Shown here in pieces: positions 1 to 11,000 of a stretch of DNA of 64,000 bases (within the stretch, counting starts at the first letter, position 1; each line of letters begins with the position of its first letter). A model generated the notes under the pieces. It did not search any database, had not been told where the DNA came from, and saw only the letters and a program-made list of their open reading frames with translations. Both the position numbers and the translations under genes were made by a program. The stretch lies in assembly GCA_023212695.1 (NCBI GenBank), contig JALCCG010000029.1:58664-122663 (forward strand). Direction: 5' to 3'. The DNA is from Sporisorium sorghi (taxonomy: Eukaryota; Basidiomycota; Ustilaginomycetes; Ustilaginales; Ustilaginaceae).

Positions 1-1202
1 CGCATCTTTCCATGCTCTTCTGCCTCTTGTCCTTCAAAATCATCTTGCAGCAGGCTCGACCGCAGGTGACCGTCAACACACAGGCAGGCACACGCTGGTA
101 ATCTCAGTGCAGAACCGTGCGATAATTCTTCAGATCACGACGAGGCCTTCCAGCGAACGTTATCGAATCAACTTTCACCACCAGATAGATAGCTGAGATA
201 GATAGAGGAGCAGCTCGTATTCAGACACCGCTTCCAGCTTGCAGCCTTCGCAGGCAATTTCAAAATGTTCTTCTTCTTGGCTTTGAGCAAGGCCGAGGGC
301 AAGAAGCAGCGTAATCTGATGATCTCTGCTCTGTCTTCTTTGGTGGGATAGAGAGAGAGAGAGGTTGGTCGAGCTCATCTCGCAGCAGCAGATGCATCGC
401 TTTCTTCGCTCGCTTATTCCCGAACATCTTCTCACTTCATCGCTTCGCCCCAAAAACACAAACATATGAGATCTTCTTCTTCTTCTCTTCTCTCTGCCCA
501 AAGATACTCTCTGCCATGGGAGCACGAGTCGATGCCGAAGAACGAAGATCTTCCAGCTGACTCTCAATCCCTAGAAGAGAGGCAAACTTCGCCAAACCGG
601 TCCGGAGATCCTTGCTCGACTTTCGGCCGCTCGTCCATGCAAGATGATGTTGGCTCTCCCTCTCTCTCTTTCTCTCACTCTCTCTGATCGATCGATAAAG
701 CGCGATCTACAGCCTGCATTTTTTTTTTTCCCGCTCAAGATCGATGCTCAGCGGTCTAACAAATCTGCATTTTTTTCGCGCTTTCCACGACCGGACCGGC
801 ATCCCACAAGCCGCCGTGCCTGCGGGGTCGTCTTCCCCGTCCATCTCCTCGAACGCATGCGTGGGATTCGCCTCTCGCGAAGGGAGCTACAAGACTCCTC
901 AGGCCGACGAGCACAGAGATGCTCTGGACCCTTGACAGTTGGCAAAGATCTCCGGCGTAGCGCTGAGATTGCCGAGTCCGCGCGAAAGTCTCGACTCAAC
1001 CTTCCCCCAAAACTTGGCAAAGAGGAAAAAAGAGTACATTCCGGATGAGTTACAGTGCTAGATGCTAGACAGACAGAATACCTGTGGATAGATGGTTACA
1101 ATACAGCGCATCGCGTCAAGACACGACGCTTTTTGGTGGTGGTGATGGTGGTGGGGTTCCTCGTAGAGTGACAAGGCTGCCAAACGCAATGCCGCGCGCT
1201 GA
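1..1202. other. Intergenic region at left edge, no gene recognised
   Basis: No convincing coding frame is present. Both strands show only short, low-complexity open frames rich in Ser and Arg. Visible structure is a GA/CT-rich stretch near 345-365, a second CT-rich stretch near 655-690 and an 11-T run at 719-729. The right part should hold the 3' untranslated region of the minus-strand SCAP-like gene that ends at 1203. Confidence 0.6.
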
Positions 1203-4200
1203 TCAGCTCGACCTGGACTTGACGCAGAGCAAGCCGATCGAGCCTCCAAAGCCGAACGCAAGTGTCGTCTCCTGCCGCTGAGATATCGCAAACCCTCGAA
1301 CAGGGTGCAAGCGCGAGAACGCCAATGCATCGTCAAACTGTACGTCCTGCGAGGGCCTGCCTCCTCTCGACCGTTGCAGCGAAGCTCGAGACGACACGTC
1401 TTGCTCCGATTCGAGAAGCAGCGGCTGACGCGGCACAATCAATTCTCCGCCGCGTCCGAGCACCAACTCTTCGCGTAGATCCATCGCCCACCACTCCCAA
1501 CGGCTCGGACCCCAGCTTCGTTGCGCTTGACCGACGCCGAGTAGCAAGCCCCCCGCTCCCGAGGCAAAGCTCCCGCCCCTCTGGCATCGCACCCAGCCGA
1601 GCAGCCTCAGCTGGCGATCGTCTGCTTTCTGCGTGACACTGCTCGGCGGAGGCACATTCATAGAGACCGAGAGGCTCGAAGACGCTGCTAGCGCCTGCGA
1701 CACACCCTCGCCAAGGGCACTCGTGCCGCTGCGATCGCGAACATGGGCACTTGCGCGACGCAGCCTCGACGCGGACCCGTGCGAGGACATAGGATACGAC
1801 AGTGGATTCGCGAGCTCCGCGGCGGGACTCGGCGGCGTCGAGACGTCCGCCCAAAAGTTGGCAGCATTGGCAGTGGACCCATTGGGTGTGCGGATGCGAA
1901 GCGGCGAGCCAGATGTGAAAGTGCCCAGGTTGCTGTGGATCGACCCGCTTTTCTCCATCGCTGCAGCTGCTGCGGCTGTGGCGCCACTCGAGACAAACAG
2001 CAGAGATGCTCGACCTGTCGTCTGTGCGATAAACGTAGAAGTATGAGCGTCGCCGGCGTCGATCGCCGACAGGCTGGTGACGGGTCCATCATCCAGGTCG
2101 ACGCTGCTGATGCTTTCGGCCGTTTCAAAGTCGATCAAGTGCACTCTCCCGCTGGCAAAGCCGAGGAGAAGTGTACTCTTGATGAGCGGCGTCTCTTGTC
2201 CCGACGGCGGTCGACTCAGTATCTGGCAGAGCAGCACCGAGCAGACGTGGCCCCGATCTTCCAGACCAAGCGTAAAGACAGTCTTGGCACTGGTGCCTCC
2301 TGCCTCCATTGCTCTGATGTGAAACTGGCCGTCGGTGGTGGTGAAACCAATCAAAGGGGCTCGAGATGTCGCTGAGCTAGATTGTGTGCTGCTGCTGCCG
2401 TTGCTACTGCCGGGATGATTGCTCTGGGCTGCTTGTACTGGCAACGACCGCCAGCGCAGGCGCGAATCGAGCTGCGTTCGCGAAGCTACCAGCTTGGCCT
2501 CTTTGCGCGCAGCATTCCATACGCGGATCGTGCCATCGCGGTGAGCCGAAAGGGCCACGACAGAGTCGAGCCTGTGCATCGAGTCTTGATGCTGCAGGGT
2601 CAAGCTGGTGACGGGCGAGGCCGCATCATCGGCAAGGTGGTCCCAGATCGGCTCGAGCGTCTCGGATGAGAGAAACGAGACTCTGCCCGATGCACGTCCG
2701 ACGGCCACCCAGCCTGCCTTGGCTGATAGCGCAAAAGCTGAAACGGTGCTTTGATCGAGCGACAATCCAGACCGCGCTTGACTGATGCTGCTGCTACTTC
2801 GCACCACATCTTGCTTTCCAGCGTTGTCGAGTGTCCACACGTGGATGCCTCCGCCATTGTCGATCGAAGCTGCAAGCCCGTCATCGCAGACGAGGAAGTC
2901 GATGTCGCAAGCATGAGCGTTGGCGATGATTGTCGTCTTTGGCGTCAGAGAAGACAGTGGAGAAGCAGCGGTCGAGCTGTTGGAATCCTCGGACGGATCC
3001 GCCTCGGACTTGTCTCGCTGTGCGTCTAGCAACTCAGTGTCTTTGAGCAGGTAGAGCAGCAACAGCCACAGCAATGCCGTCGTTCCAGAGATGGGGAGGA
3101 TGACCAGCTTGGCAAACCAGACGACGGCTCGAATCCTGGGCCGGAAGAGGGCCCAGCCTGCAAAGGTGGCCACGGACGGCGGAAGCTCTCCCTCGGTGGA
3201 CGATCGAAGCGAGAGGATGGTCCACGGCTTGACTTCGATGCGCAGCTCTTGGGCGCCCATGGGATTGAGCGAGGTCCAGAAGTCAGCGCTGGGTGACGAG
3301 GTCCACCATGGCAGCGAGGGTTGCAGCTGAGTGTCGAGGTGGCCGAATGGGTCGAACGCGCTTGCCGAGACCGGTGGCTGACGGACGGTGTCCCAGTCGT
3401 CTGGAAGCACATAGCTCGATTGCTGGTGGTTGGGGAAGCCGGTGCCGTAGTAGAGATAGAGGCCGCCCATGTAGACCAAGATGAGGGTGAGGCTGGCCGT
3501 TCTGGCGGTCCTCGCTTTCCACACCTTGGACAGTGCTGCAACGACAAGGTTGCCGGATCGCGAGTGAGCGCCGATGCCGCCGCTGCGTCTGTTGCCGTCC
3601 GAATGAGTATCGTGATCAGCGTCGTCCATGCTGCTACCGTTGCCGTTCATGTGGCTGTCGTGCGAGTGCGAGTTGTGTTCCTGCTTCCTGGTGAGCCGGG
3701 TGCCCTGGGTGAGGAGATCGGCGAGTTCGAGACGCTGCATGTCGATGCTGAGGACGGTGACGAAAAAGGTCATCTGGAGGAACCAGTCCATGATGAGGGA
3801 AAAGATGGCAAATACGCAGAACTCGCGCACCGCCCTCACACCGATGAAGAGGGCAATGACGAGGAGGAGCAGGATGTCGGCGAGCGTGGTCAGGGTGATG
3901 GGAACGCCGACCTTGCCCAAGCCATGCGCGATGCGCGACGAGACGGTGAGCGACAACGGCGTGTCGACGATGGCCTTGGTGAGGCTGTACATGTTTTCGG
4001 AGCCAACGACGACGATGACGAAGGGGAGCAGCTCCCATGGGACGAGGGTGAGTCGAATGCCAAGGAGCGCGCAGATGCTGACACTCATGATCATGCTGAT
4101 GAGCAGCTGCGTAGTGCCTGTGAAGGCGAGGCCAAAGCGCGAATGGACCTTGCGCAGCTTGATTAGGCCACGCGAAATGTAAATGATGACAAAGGCGTAG

Positions 4201-5423
4201 GCGGTCAAGAGGAAGATGTGGGTGGGTTTGCGCTTGGACGCAGCTGCATCGGGAGCAAATTGAAGCACGAGGCTGTGCGAGATGTTTTCCGGCGATGGGA
4301 TGAGGCGGACCTGGCCTCCCGTTACTCGATTGAGGAGCTCGTGCCAGCGAGAACCGCTCACTACGGTGCTTTCGTCTGTTGGAACATTGGGTCTCGCCAT
4401 GGATTGGGGGATGCGTTCTTGTGAGCACGAGTTGGGATCATCGTTGCGTAGGAAGAAAGTAAAGGCCAGGAACTCGGCGCGAGGCAAACGCTTGAACAGA
4501 TGCCATCGGCTCGCGAGAGTGGTAGAGGGAGACAGCGGTGCGCCGAGTCTGGTGCGATTGAGCGAGGAGTGAGCGACCGACTGAGCTGGGGCATCATCTT
4601 GAAGGATGACTTGCGAGTCCATGTTCCAGTATTCCAGGGGCGACAACGTGAGACAAGCAGCAGGTTCGGTGCTTGCTGAAACTTTGTCGACTGATGCTGG
4701 CCGGCCAGGGAAGGAGCTACGTGATTGTATGCAGACCAAACCTGGCTCCAGCATGTCATCGTCGCCAACATCCTTGTGGAGCTCTGACTCGATCGAGTTT
4801 TGCAGCTGGAGTGCCGAATTCAAGATACGTTTCTCGAGCACACCGAATCGAGGACCTCTGCCGGCCATGACATCGTCCGTGGTGACAAAGACATGTTCGA
4901 CACGAATCGAGTGGCAGCGAGGGCGCGAGAAGGCGGAGGATGTTGCGTCGGTGGTCGTATGGGACTGACGTGCTCGGTGATCGAGGAGGACCTTGGCATC
5001 GCTCACATCGATGGCTTGGAGGTCGCGTGCGTCGTCCCAGACCATGCGAAGGTCGCTCAAGCTGTTGACATGCTTGCGACCGCTGCTGGCAAACGAGTCC
5101 ATGAACGGAGTGCTGAGCGATCTCCAGACGCTTTTGGCATCGCCTCGAGAAACACCTGGGCCACCTTTGGAAGCCCAAAAGTAGATTCCGACGGCGGGAT
5201 AGAAGAGCGAGGTGATGACGAGCGAGCATAGCAGCAAGGTTCGAATCTGATGCTTGGAGATCCATCGACCGTGATGCTGGAACAGCGATTCGCCTTGAGA
5301 TCGAACTTGACGGACCAGAGGTAGTGAAGAGGCGGAATGCGAGCGTCTTGGTCTCCTCGTTGTGTTGGTGGTGGGTTTGCGAGCATCCCTGCGCCATGCT
5401 GCTCTCAACCCATCTTGGGCCAT
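1203..5423 (-). CDS. scp1: SCAP-like SREBP cleavage-activating protein (sterol-sensing domain plus WD40)
   Basis: Encodes 1406 residues from the ATG at 5423; upstream codons in the frame lack another ATG. Seen: an N-terminal membrane segment near residues 60-80, a long Ser-rich lumenal loop, then a block of five hydrophobic helices at about 400-560 that matches a sterol-sensing domain (an aromatic VIIYIS motif in the first helix, as in SCAP), two further membrane segments, and a C-terminal half from about 830 with WD-type repeats such as GTIRVWN. Eight membrane segments followed by a cytosolic WD40 region is the SCAP topology. Known role: SCAP escorts the SREBP transcription factor from ER to Golgi when sterols (in fungi, oxygen as well) are low. 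NPC1 or Patched relatives also carry the sterol-sensing domain but lack the WD40 tail, so SCAP/Scp1 is preferred. The SREBP partner is not in this window. Confidence 0.88.
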   Translation of the reverse strand: MAQDGLRAAWRRDARKPTTNTTRRPRRSHSASSLPLVRQVRSQGESLFQHHGRWISKHQIRTLLLCSLVITSLFYPAVGIYFWASKGGPGVSRGDAKSVWRSLSTPFMDSFASSGRKHVNSLSDLRMVWDDARDLQAIDVSDAKVLLDHRARQSHTTTDATSSAFSRPRCHSIRVEHVFVTTDDVMAGRGPRFGVLEKRILNSALQLQNSIESELHKDVGDDDMLEPGLVCIQSRSSFPGRPASVDKVSASTEPAACLTLSPLEYWNMDSQVILQDDAPAQSVAHSSLNRTRLGAPLSPSTTLASRWHLFKRLPRAEFLAFTFFLRNDDPNSCSQERIPQSMARPNVPTDESTVVSGSRWHELLNRVTGGQVRLIPSPENISHSLVLQFAPDAAASKRKPTHIFLLTAYAFVIIYISRGLIKLRKVHSRFGLAFTGTTQLLISMIMSVSICALLGIRLTLVPWELLPFVIVVVGSENMYSLTKAIVDTPLSLTVSSRIAHGLGKVGVPITLTTLADILLLLVIALFIGVRAVREFCVFAIFSLIMDWFLQMTFFVTVLSIDMQRLELADLLTQGTRLTRKQEHNSHSHDSHMNGNGSSMDDADHDTHSDGNRRSGGIGAHSRSGNLVVAALSKVWKARTARTASLTLILVYMGGLYLYYGTGFPNHQQSSYVLPDDWDTVRQPPVSASAFDPFGHLDTQLQPSLPWWTSSPSADFWTSLNPMGAQELRIEVKPWTILSLRSSTEGELPPSVATFAGWALFRPRIRAVVWFAKLVILPISGTTALLWLLLLYLLKDTELLDAQRDKSEADPSEDSNSSTAASPLSSLTPKTTIIANAHACDIDFLVCDDGLAASIDNGGGIHVWTLDNAGKQDVVRSSSSISQARSGLSLDQSTVSAFALSAKAGWVAVGRASGRVSFLSSETLEPIWDHLADDAASPVTSLTLQHQDSMHRLDSVVALSAHRDGTIRVWNAARKEAKLVASRTQLDSRLRWRSLPVQAAQSNHPGSSNGSSSTQSSSATSRAPLIGFTTTDGQFHIRAMEAGGTSAKTVFTLGLEDRGHVCSVLLCQILSRPPSGQETPLIKSTLLLGFASGRVHLIDFETAESISSVDLDDGPVTSLSAIDAGDAHTSTFIAQTTGRASLLFVSSGATAAAAAAMEKSGSIHSNLGTFTSGSPLRIRTPNGSTANAANFWADVSTPPSPAAELANPLSYPMSSHGSASRLRRASAHVRDRSGTSALGEGVSQALAASSSLSVSMNVPPPSSVTQKADDRQLRLLGWVRCQRGGSFASGAGGLLLGVGQAQRSWGPSRWEWWAMDLREELVLGRGGELIVPRQPLLLESEQDVSSRASLQRSRGGRPSQDVQFDDALAFSRLHPVRGFAISQRQETTLAFGFGGSIGLLCVKSRSS

Positions 5424-5816
5424 ATCGGCCGTGATGCGAATCTCGCCACTGTCCAGTGCCAAGGTGCAGCCGGCGAGTGGGACGGCACCACCGAAAAGGA
5501 TTTGTGGGCTGAAACGAGCAATGAAACCGAGTTGATGAACCGAGCAAGTCCCGTCACGCTTGTCCGTTCATGAGCGCTTGAACAGGCATGATACGCAGAG
5601 ATCAAAGAGCCTCGGATGGACTTGCGATCGAGGTCTTGGCTTTCGATCCGGGGGCGAGGGAGTGAGCGAACCTTGTTCGAACAGCTGGCAAGCAAGGATG
5701 GCTGAGATGGCGATGAATGCTCAAACGACCAGAATCGGCAAGGGTCCGACTTTTGCCTGCTTCATCTGCTGCTTCTGCTCTTGACTCGGATTCGCTCGGC
5801 GGAATTTTCAAAAAGC

Positions 5817-5870
<54 letters not shown>

Positions 5871-6784
5871 TAAAAAATGCGGAGCACAGCGAGAAAGAGC
5901 TTCGCGACGATTTCCGACGGTGATGCAGCTAGCAGTCAGCCAAAAAGCGTCCCAAGATGCTGCGAGCGCTCTCTCTGACTGCTTTGATGGCGTTCGGATG
6001 TTCCTCTTCGGGATGAAGCCGAAAGATTTGACTACAAGACAAGCTTCTCGGACCAGCCGACGAGTCCAGGACGAAGCAATGTGACAGAGAGCCAGATGCC
6101 AAGAGAGAGAGAGCAGCTGCCACCCTGCAATTCCACGGAGATTTGCTCCTCGAGAACGCCAAGTGTGCCTTCCGACGCGTCCGTCGTCGAGATGCACAGC
6201 CCAGCCAGCATTCAGCGGCTCTCAGCTGATTTTGAACAGGCATGCGATTCCGTTTGGGTGGCTTGCTCTCACATCCCCTTTCGCCGAAAGATGCTGCCAT
6301 TCGAAGGTTCACTCTCCGATGCCGACTCCATGACACATTCGACGTCGGCTAGACGCCGTCGACGTGTGACTTGACACCAGAAGCGTGATCAACGAGATTT
6401 TTTTTGGCTGACGTTCGGAGGAGCCGCGCTCTCCCTGCATTGTGCTGCTGTCAAGACTCCTCCCGAGGAATCGCCACGATTGGCCGCTCTTATGTCCGCC
6501 CGACCTCGTCAGGCTTCAGCACGACGCACAGACGCTAGAAGAATCCGTGACAGGGCACCAGAAGCCTCGACGAGTCAGCAAGGTCGGCTTTTTCTTCTGC
6601 AGGCTGACACCTCCACCTCGGCTTTTCTACAGCCATCCGGCAAACATTTTTGCAAATTGCCCCGCCGTGACGATCACAGCAATGCTTTTTGGTGGCTGCT
6701 CCATCCCTATTTAGCTTCCTCGCCTCATCCATTCCTCCCACCACCACCACCGCTTTTAGTCTCAAAGAAGCAGTTTAAGCAACC
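5424..6784. promoter_or_regulatory. Divergent promoter region between SCAP-like and MDR reductase genes
   Basis: This 1.36-kb gap separates two genes transcribed away from each other, so it should carry both promoters. It contains a 49-nt A run (5818-5866). Close to the plus-strand start a TATA-like CTATTTAG lies near 6714, followed by a CCT/ACC-rich leader. No further coding frame is convincing. Confidence 0.5.
5818..5866. repeat. 49-nt poly(A) homopolymer
   Basis: An uninterrupted run of A residues in the intergenic region between two divergent genes. It is one of several comparably long homopolymers in the window. Length is likely to be unstable or uncertain in the assembly. Confidence 0.9.
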
Positions 6785-7876
6785 ATGACTCTCCCTACCA
6801 AAATGAAAGCGCTCGTCACCGTCGAGGGCCACACGACCCAACTGCAGGCGGTGGCGCTGCCGACGCTCGACCGGGACGAGATCCTCGTGCGCACGCTCGC
6901 CGTCACCATCAACCCGACGGACTGGAAGCACGTTGCGCTCATCTCCGGACCCGGCAACCGCGTAGGCTGCGACTTTTGCGGTGTTGTCGAGTCGCTTGGT
7001 CCCGACGTCAAGAACACGTCGCTGAAGAAGGGCGATCGAGTGGCCGGCTTCGTGCACGGCGGCTTGACCTCGGACCGCGGCAGCTTTGCGGAGTACCTCA
7101 AGACGAACAGCGAGATCGTCGCCAAGATCCCGGACAACGTGGATGATCTGACGGCGGCGTCGCTGGGCATTGGTGGCGAGACCGCGGTGCAGGCGCTCTT
7201 CCACCGTCTCGCGATTCCGGTGCCTGATTTTTCCAAGGGACCGGTGAAGGTGACGGAGGACTCGCCCGAGATCCTCATCTGGTCCGGCAGCACCACCGTC
7301 GGCCAGTGGGCTATCCAGCTCGCTCACATCGTCGGATACAAAGTCATCACCACCGCAAGCCCCAAGAACCACGCCCTCCTCAAGGATCTCGGCGCCGATG
7401 ACCTCTACGACTACCGCGACCCAACCACCCCGCAGAAGATCGCCGCCAAGTACCCCAACTTGAGCAAGGCGCTCGACTGCATCTCCGAAAACGGCACCCA
7501 GCAGCTCTGCGTACAGTCCCTCGGCCCCAAAGGCGGCAACATCGTCGTGCTCCTCAAACCGGACAAGGAGGCGATCGAGCTGCGCAAGGGTGAGGTCAAC
7601 ATCATTCACACGCTGGCGTACACCGCTCTGGGCAGGCCGTTCAACTACGGCAGAGCCACGTACGACCAGGAGCGCGTCACGGCCGATGCGACGCTCATGA
7701 AGGAGTGGCTCAACGGCGACAAGGGCCACTTTTACCATTTGCTCCAGAAGGGGCTTCTGAGGGGAAATAGGATCAAGGAGATGTCCGGTGGTCTTGAGAA
7801 GATTCCTGAGGGTCTCAAGTACGTGCAGGAGGGCAAGGCTTCTGCCGAAAAGCTCACCTACAGGATCAGCTCGTAG
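6785..7876 (+). CDS. Medium-chain dehydrogenase/reductase, enoyl-reductase (ToxD-like) family
   Basis: Encodes 363 residues starting at the first ATG after a pyrimidine-rich leader. The N-terminal GroES-like fold carries NPTDWKH and GCDFCGVV motifs around residues 40-65. It is followed by a Rossmann NADPH-binding segment near 160-190 (IWSGSTTVGQWAIQLA) and a C-terminal stretch typical of fungal zinc-independent alcohol dehydrogenase-like proteins (GGLEKIPEGL). The Zn-binding cysteines of classic alcohol dehydrogenases are absent. That places it with the trans-enoyl reductase/quinone oxidoreductase branch that includes ToxD-like proteins. Such enzymes reduce activated double bonds with NADPH; the substrate cannot be told from sequence. 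No polyketide synthase or other biosynthetic gene is nearby, so a stand-alone metabolic or detoxifying role is as likely as a secondary-metabolite one. Confidence 0.85.
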   Translation: MTLPTKMKALVTVEGHTTQLQAVALPTLDRDEILVRTLAVTINPTDWKHVALISGPGNRVGCDFCGVVESLGPDVKNTSLKKGDRVAGFVHGGLTSDRGSFAEYLKTNSEIVAKIPDNVDDLTAASLGIGGETAVQALFHRLAIPVPDFSKGPVKVTEDSPEILIWSGSTTVGQWAIQLAHIVGYKVITTASPKNHALLKDLGADDLYDYRDPTTPQKIAAKYPNLSKALDCISENGTQQLCVQSLGPKGGNIVVLLKPDKEAIELRKGEVNIIHTLAYTALGRPFNYGRATYDQERVTADATLMKEWLNGDKGHFYHLLQKGLLRGNRIKEMSGGLEKIPEGLKYVQEGKASAEKLTYRISS

Positions 7877-8002
7877 AAACGCCAAACACATTGCCATCCT
7901 GTTCATGATTTCGAAAGACATACAACTATTACTTTGCCACGGAAGTGTCATGACTGTGAGGAATACACGAGGCAAATTAGCCCGCAGGTTGATTGTTCAC
8001 GC

Positions 8003-11000
8003 TCAACGAGTGTTGCTCGTAGGAGTAAAGTGCGCACTCGGCATCGCCTGCCCACTGCCCGTAGGCTGCGAAGATCGCGTCGCCAGCTCGGCTTGCAACA
8101 GAGCCTGTGCCTGCTGGTCAATGTCGTAGAGCAGGCCCGCGATCTTCTCGTCGAGCTTGCCCACCTGCTCCCCCGAAGTCGCCTGCCATTGCAAGATCTG
8201 TTTTTGCTGTTGAACCACCTCAGCCAGCCCCTGTCGAAGCGCCTTGACCTCCTCCTGCCGCTTGCTTTCCATCTCCCTCAGCTCCGACCTCAATTGCATG
8301 CTGTCTCGCTCCATCCTCTGCAGCAGCGTGGCTTCCATCTTGGCCATGGCACGCTTAATCTCGTCGTCCTTCTTCGCCTGCTGCCTCTTGTGCTCCTCCT
8401 CCTGCTTCGCCCGCTGCTGTTTGTCCTCTGCCGCCTGCTTCGTCAGCGTTGCTATCATCTCCTTCATCTGGGTCTGGATAAACCTCTCGTTGGACTGGCT
8501 AAAAATGCGCAGGATCTCGGTGATAACGCGCAAGTTCATGCTGTCGAGCGATCCCAGACCCGCCGGCGTGGCATCGGGCGACCCTGTGGCCGGTGGTTTC
8601 GGGCTCGAAGAGATTCCAGCAGCTACAACACTTGTCGCCAGGGCCAAAGTGCCTTGCCCACCCGTCTGAGTCGCCGCTGCAGAGGGCGGTGTGACAGTCC
8701 GAGGTGTAGACGACGTAGGCGCCATAGTCGGTGCAGTGGCAGTGGCAGGTGCTGGCGTGGGTTTGGCAGCGGGCATTGACACGGATGCCGCCGAGGGGCC
8801 GCCGTTTGAAGTGGGCAGAACAGGAGGAGATTTGCTCGTGCTCGGCCGAGGGACTGTGGCGATGGTGCGAGGTTTGGGAACACTGGCGGTGCTCGCTGGG
8901 CCAGCCAAGACCGACGGGGGAAGTGCACTCGGCGTGGCAGGATGGGCAGAACCGTTCGTCGATGACGTTGCAGCCGTGGTTGGCTTGGTGGGTGACGCTG
9001 GAGAGGCGATAGATGAAATCAAGGTGGGCGAGACCGATGATTGTTGTGCAGCCCGTTGGCTTGCGACGACCGGCGGCACAGGATGCACAGGATGTACCTT
9101 GCCCTCACGCAACACAAACTTTCTAATACCGTTGGCCACTGTGGGCACCGAAAAGGTCGTCTGTTCCGTTGCAAGTGCCGCACCTGCGTCGACTACCGGA
9201 GCGACTACCGGAGCAAGTGGTGGCAACTGCAGAAGCACAGGCGTCATCGACGGGACCTCGATCGCTTCGGGAGTTCGTGGCACCTGTACGACGACGTCGT
9301 CCTGGTCCATAGGCTCAGGGTTCGACGGAGGAGGAGGGGGGGGAGGAGGATCCAGCTTGGCCTTCTTGTTCGAGCGAGATCTGGACGATGGAGCCGACGC
9401 AGGCTCAATAGAGTCTTTTGAACGTTTACGTGAGCCTGACGTGGACGGCGGAGACGATGAAGACGGCGCGGTCGCCGTCTTGACCTTGTCGACCTGTGAC
9501 TTGGCGCGTCGCTTCACGCCGAGCGTGCCCGACAGCCCGTGCGGGTACTTGTCCGTTACGTCGAGGAAGCCGATGCGACAAGCGGCGTTGATCGGACTGC
9601 ATTTTATCTTGGTCCTTGCCGCCTCAATGAGGGCAAAGTGGGCGCGTGCTTCGTCGCGAAATTCGAGAGGGTCCTGCTTCCACTCCTGGTAGTCGAGCGA
9701 GCTGAGCTTCTTGTGGTAGCCGTGGAACTGCTTCGGCTCGTTCTGGGCCAGAGTATGCGCTGGATGGATGAACAGCTTGTGCAGCAGACACCCGTGGCAG
9801 TACGAATGGTTGCACGGCTTGCAATGGTAGCGCTGCGACAGATCCACATTCGCCTTGCAGATCTTGCACGGCGCCACGTTGTCCCGCCAGCCGGCAGTCT
9901 GTCGAAGCTTGTACAGGTTCATGGCCGCCAAGAAACTGAACGGCCAGGACCCTTTGCCTACATCCTCCTCCTTGAGCACCTCCACGGGCAGCAAGTCTGG
10001 CTCCTGGACCGCTTCGTCATCTGCCGCGTTGGGCCTCTCCTTGATCGGCAGGGCGAGCGACGGGTCCACCATCAGCAGAACTTGTGCTGCGTCATTACGG
10101 AACTGCAGACGTTCGCCAAAGCTGCGCCAGTGCTGGCGCGGCTGCAGCGCTTCGAGCGCATCGGGACAGCTACAGAGTCGGCCCTGGCAGTAGCACAGAG
10201 GGCACAAAGTCTCACCTTTTGGGCATTCAAAGTAGCCATGCAAGACGTCGGCTCCGCAGAAATCGCACTCAACGTAGCTGTCGTAGCCTCCTTCCAACTT
10301 GATGTCGCGCCAATCGGGAACAAACATGTCGGCAATGATGGCGTCGTATAGCTGAAGGAGACCACGAAGATCGCGAACGGTGACCTTCGAGGCCTCGTGC
10401 TTCTCTTCAAAAGCAGCTTTGACGAGACCGGTGTACGCGACGAGCGTCTCTTCGATCACCGGCTTGATGTGGTAGCTTTCCATACGGCAGACACGCTGAT
10501 AAAGGGGGAGATCGTTGAGCAGAGCACTCGTCAGCGTGTCGATGGTGAGACGGGACCAGGCGGCCTTGAAGGTGCGGCCGCCCGTGTTGATTACCATGTG
10601 CGCTGCGCGCGCAGGAATCAGCACGAGGTCGCCGACACGCTGCTTCCAGCAAGAGATCGGGAAGGGCGCATCGCGAAGCTCGTTGGGATGCGGAGCATAG
10701 CCTTCAGAGTAAGGATCGCCGCCTTTGGACGCAATGTATTCGTCGACAGCTTCGGCATCGGCATGGTGGGTGATAATCCACAGCGCAGTGGCGTCGGGAT
10801 CGCTCCAGACCATCAAGTTCTGGCCTAGACTCGAGCACAGGTCTCGATGCAGAGGCGTGCAGGTATGGCCGGGGCCGTAGTAGCACATCTGGGTGACGGA
10901 ACGCGCCTTGGGCCGAAGGGATGCAGACGCGTCCTGCTCGCCATGGTATGCGAGGCGCGGATGCACCAGCTCGGCGATAGCCTGACCCCATTCTGGCGGA

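Noticed and set aside
5221..5250. GTTCGAATC resembling a tRNA B box
   Set aside because: Lies inside the SCAP-like coding frame and has no matching A box, acceptor stem or cloverleaf.
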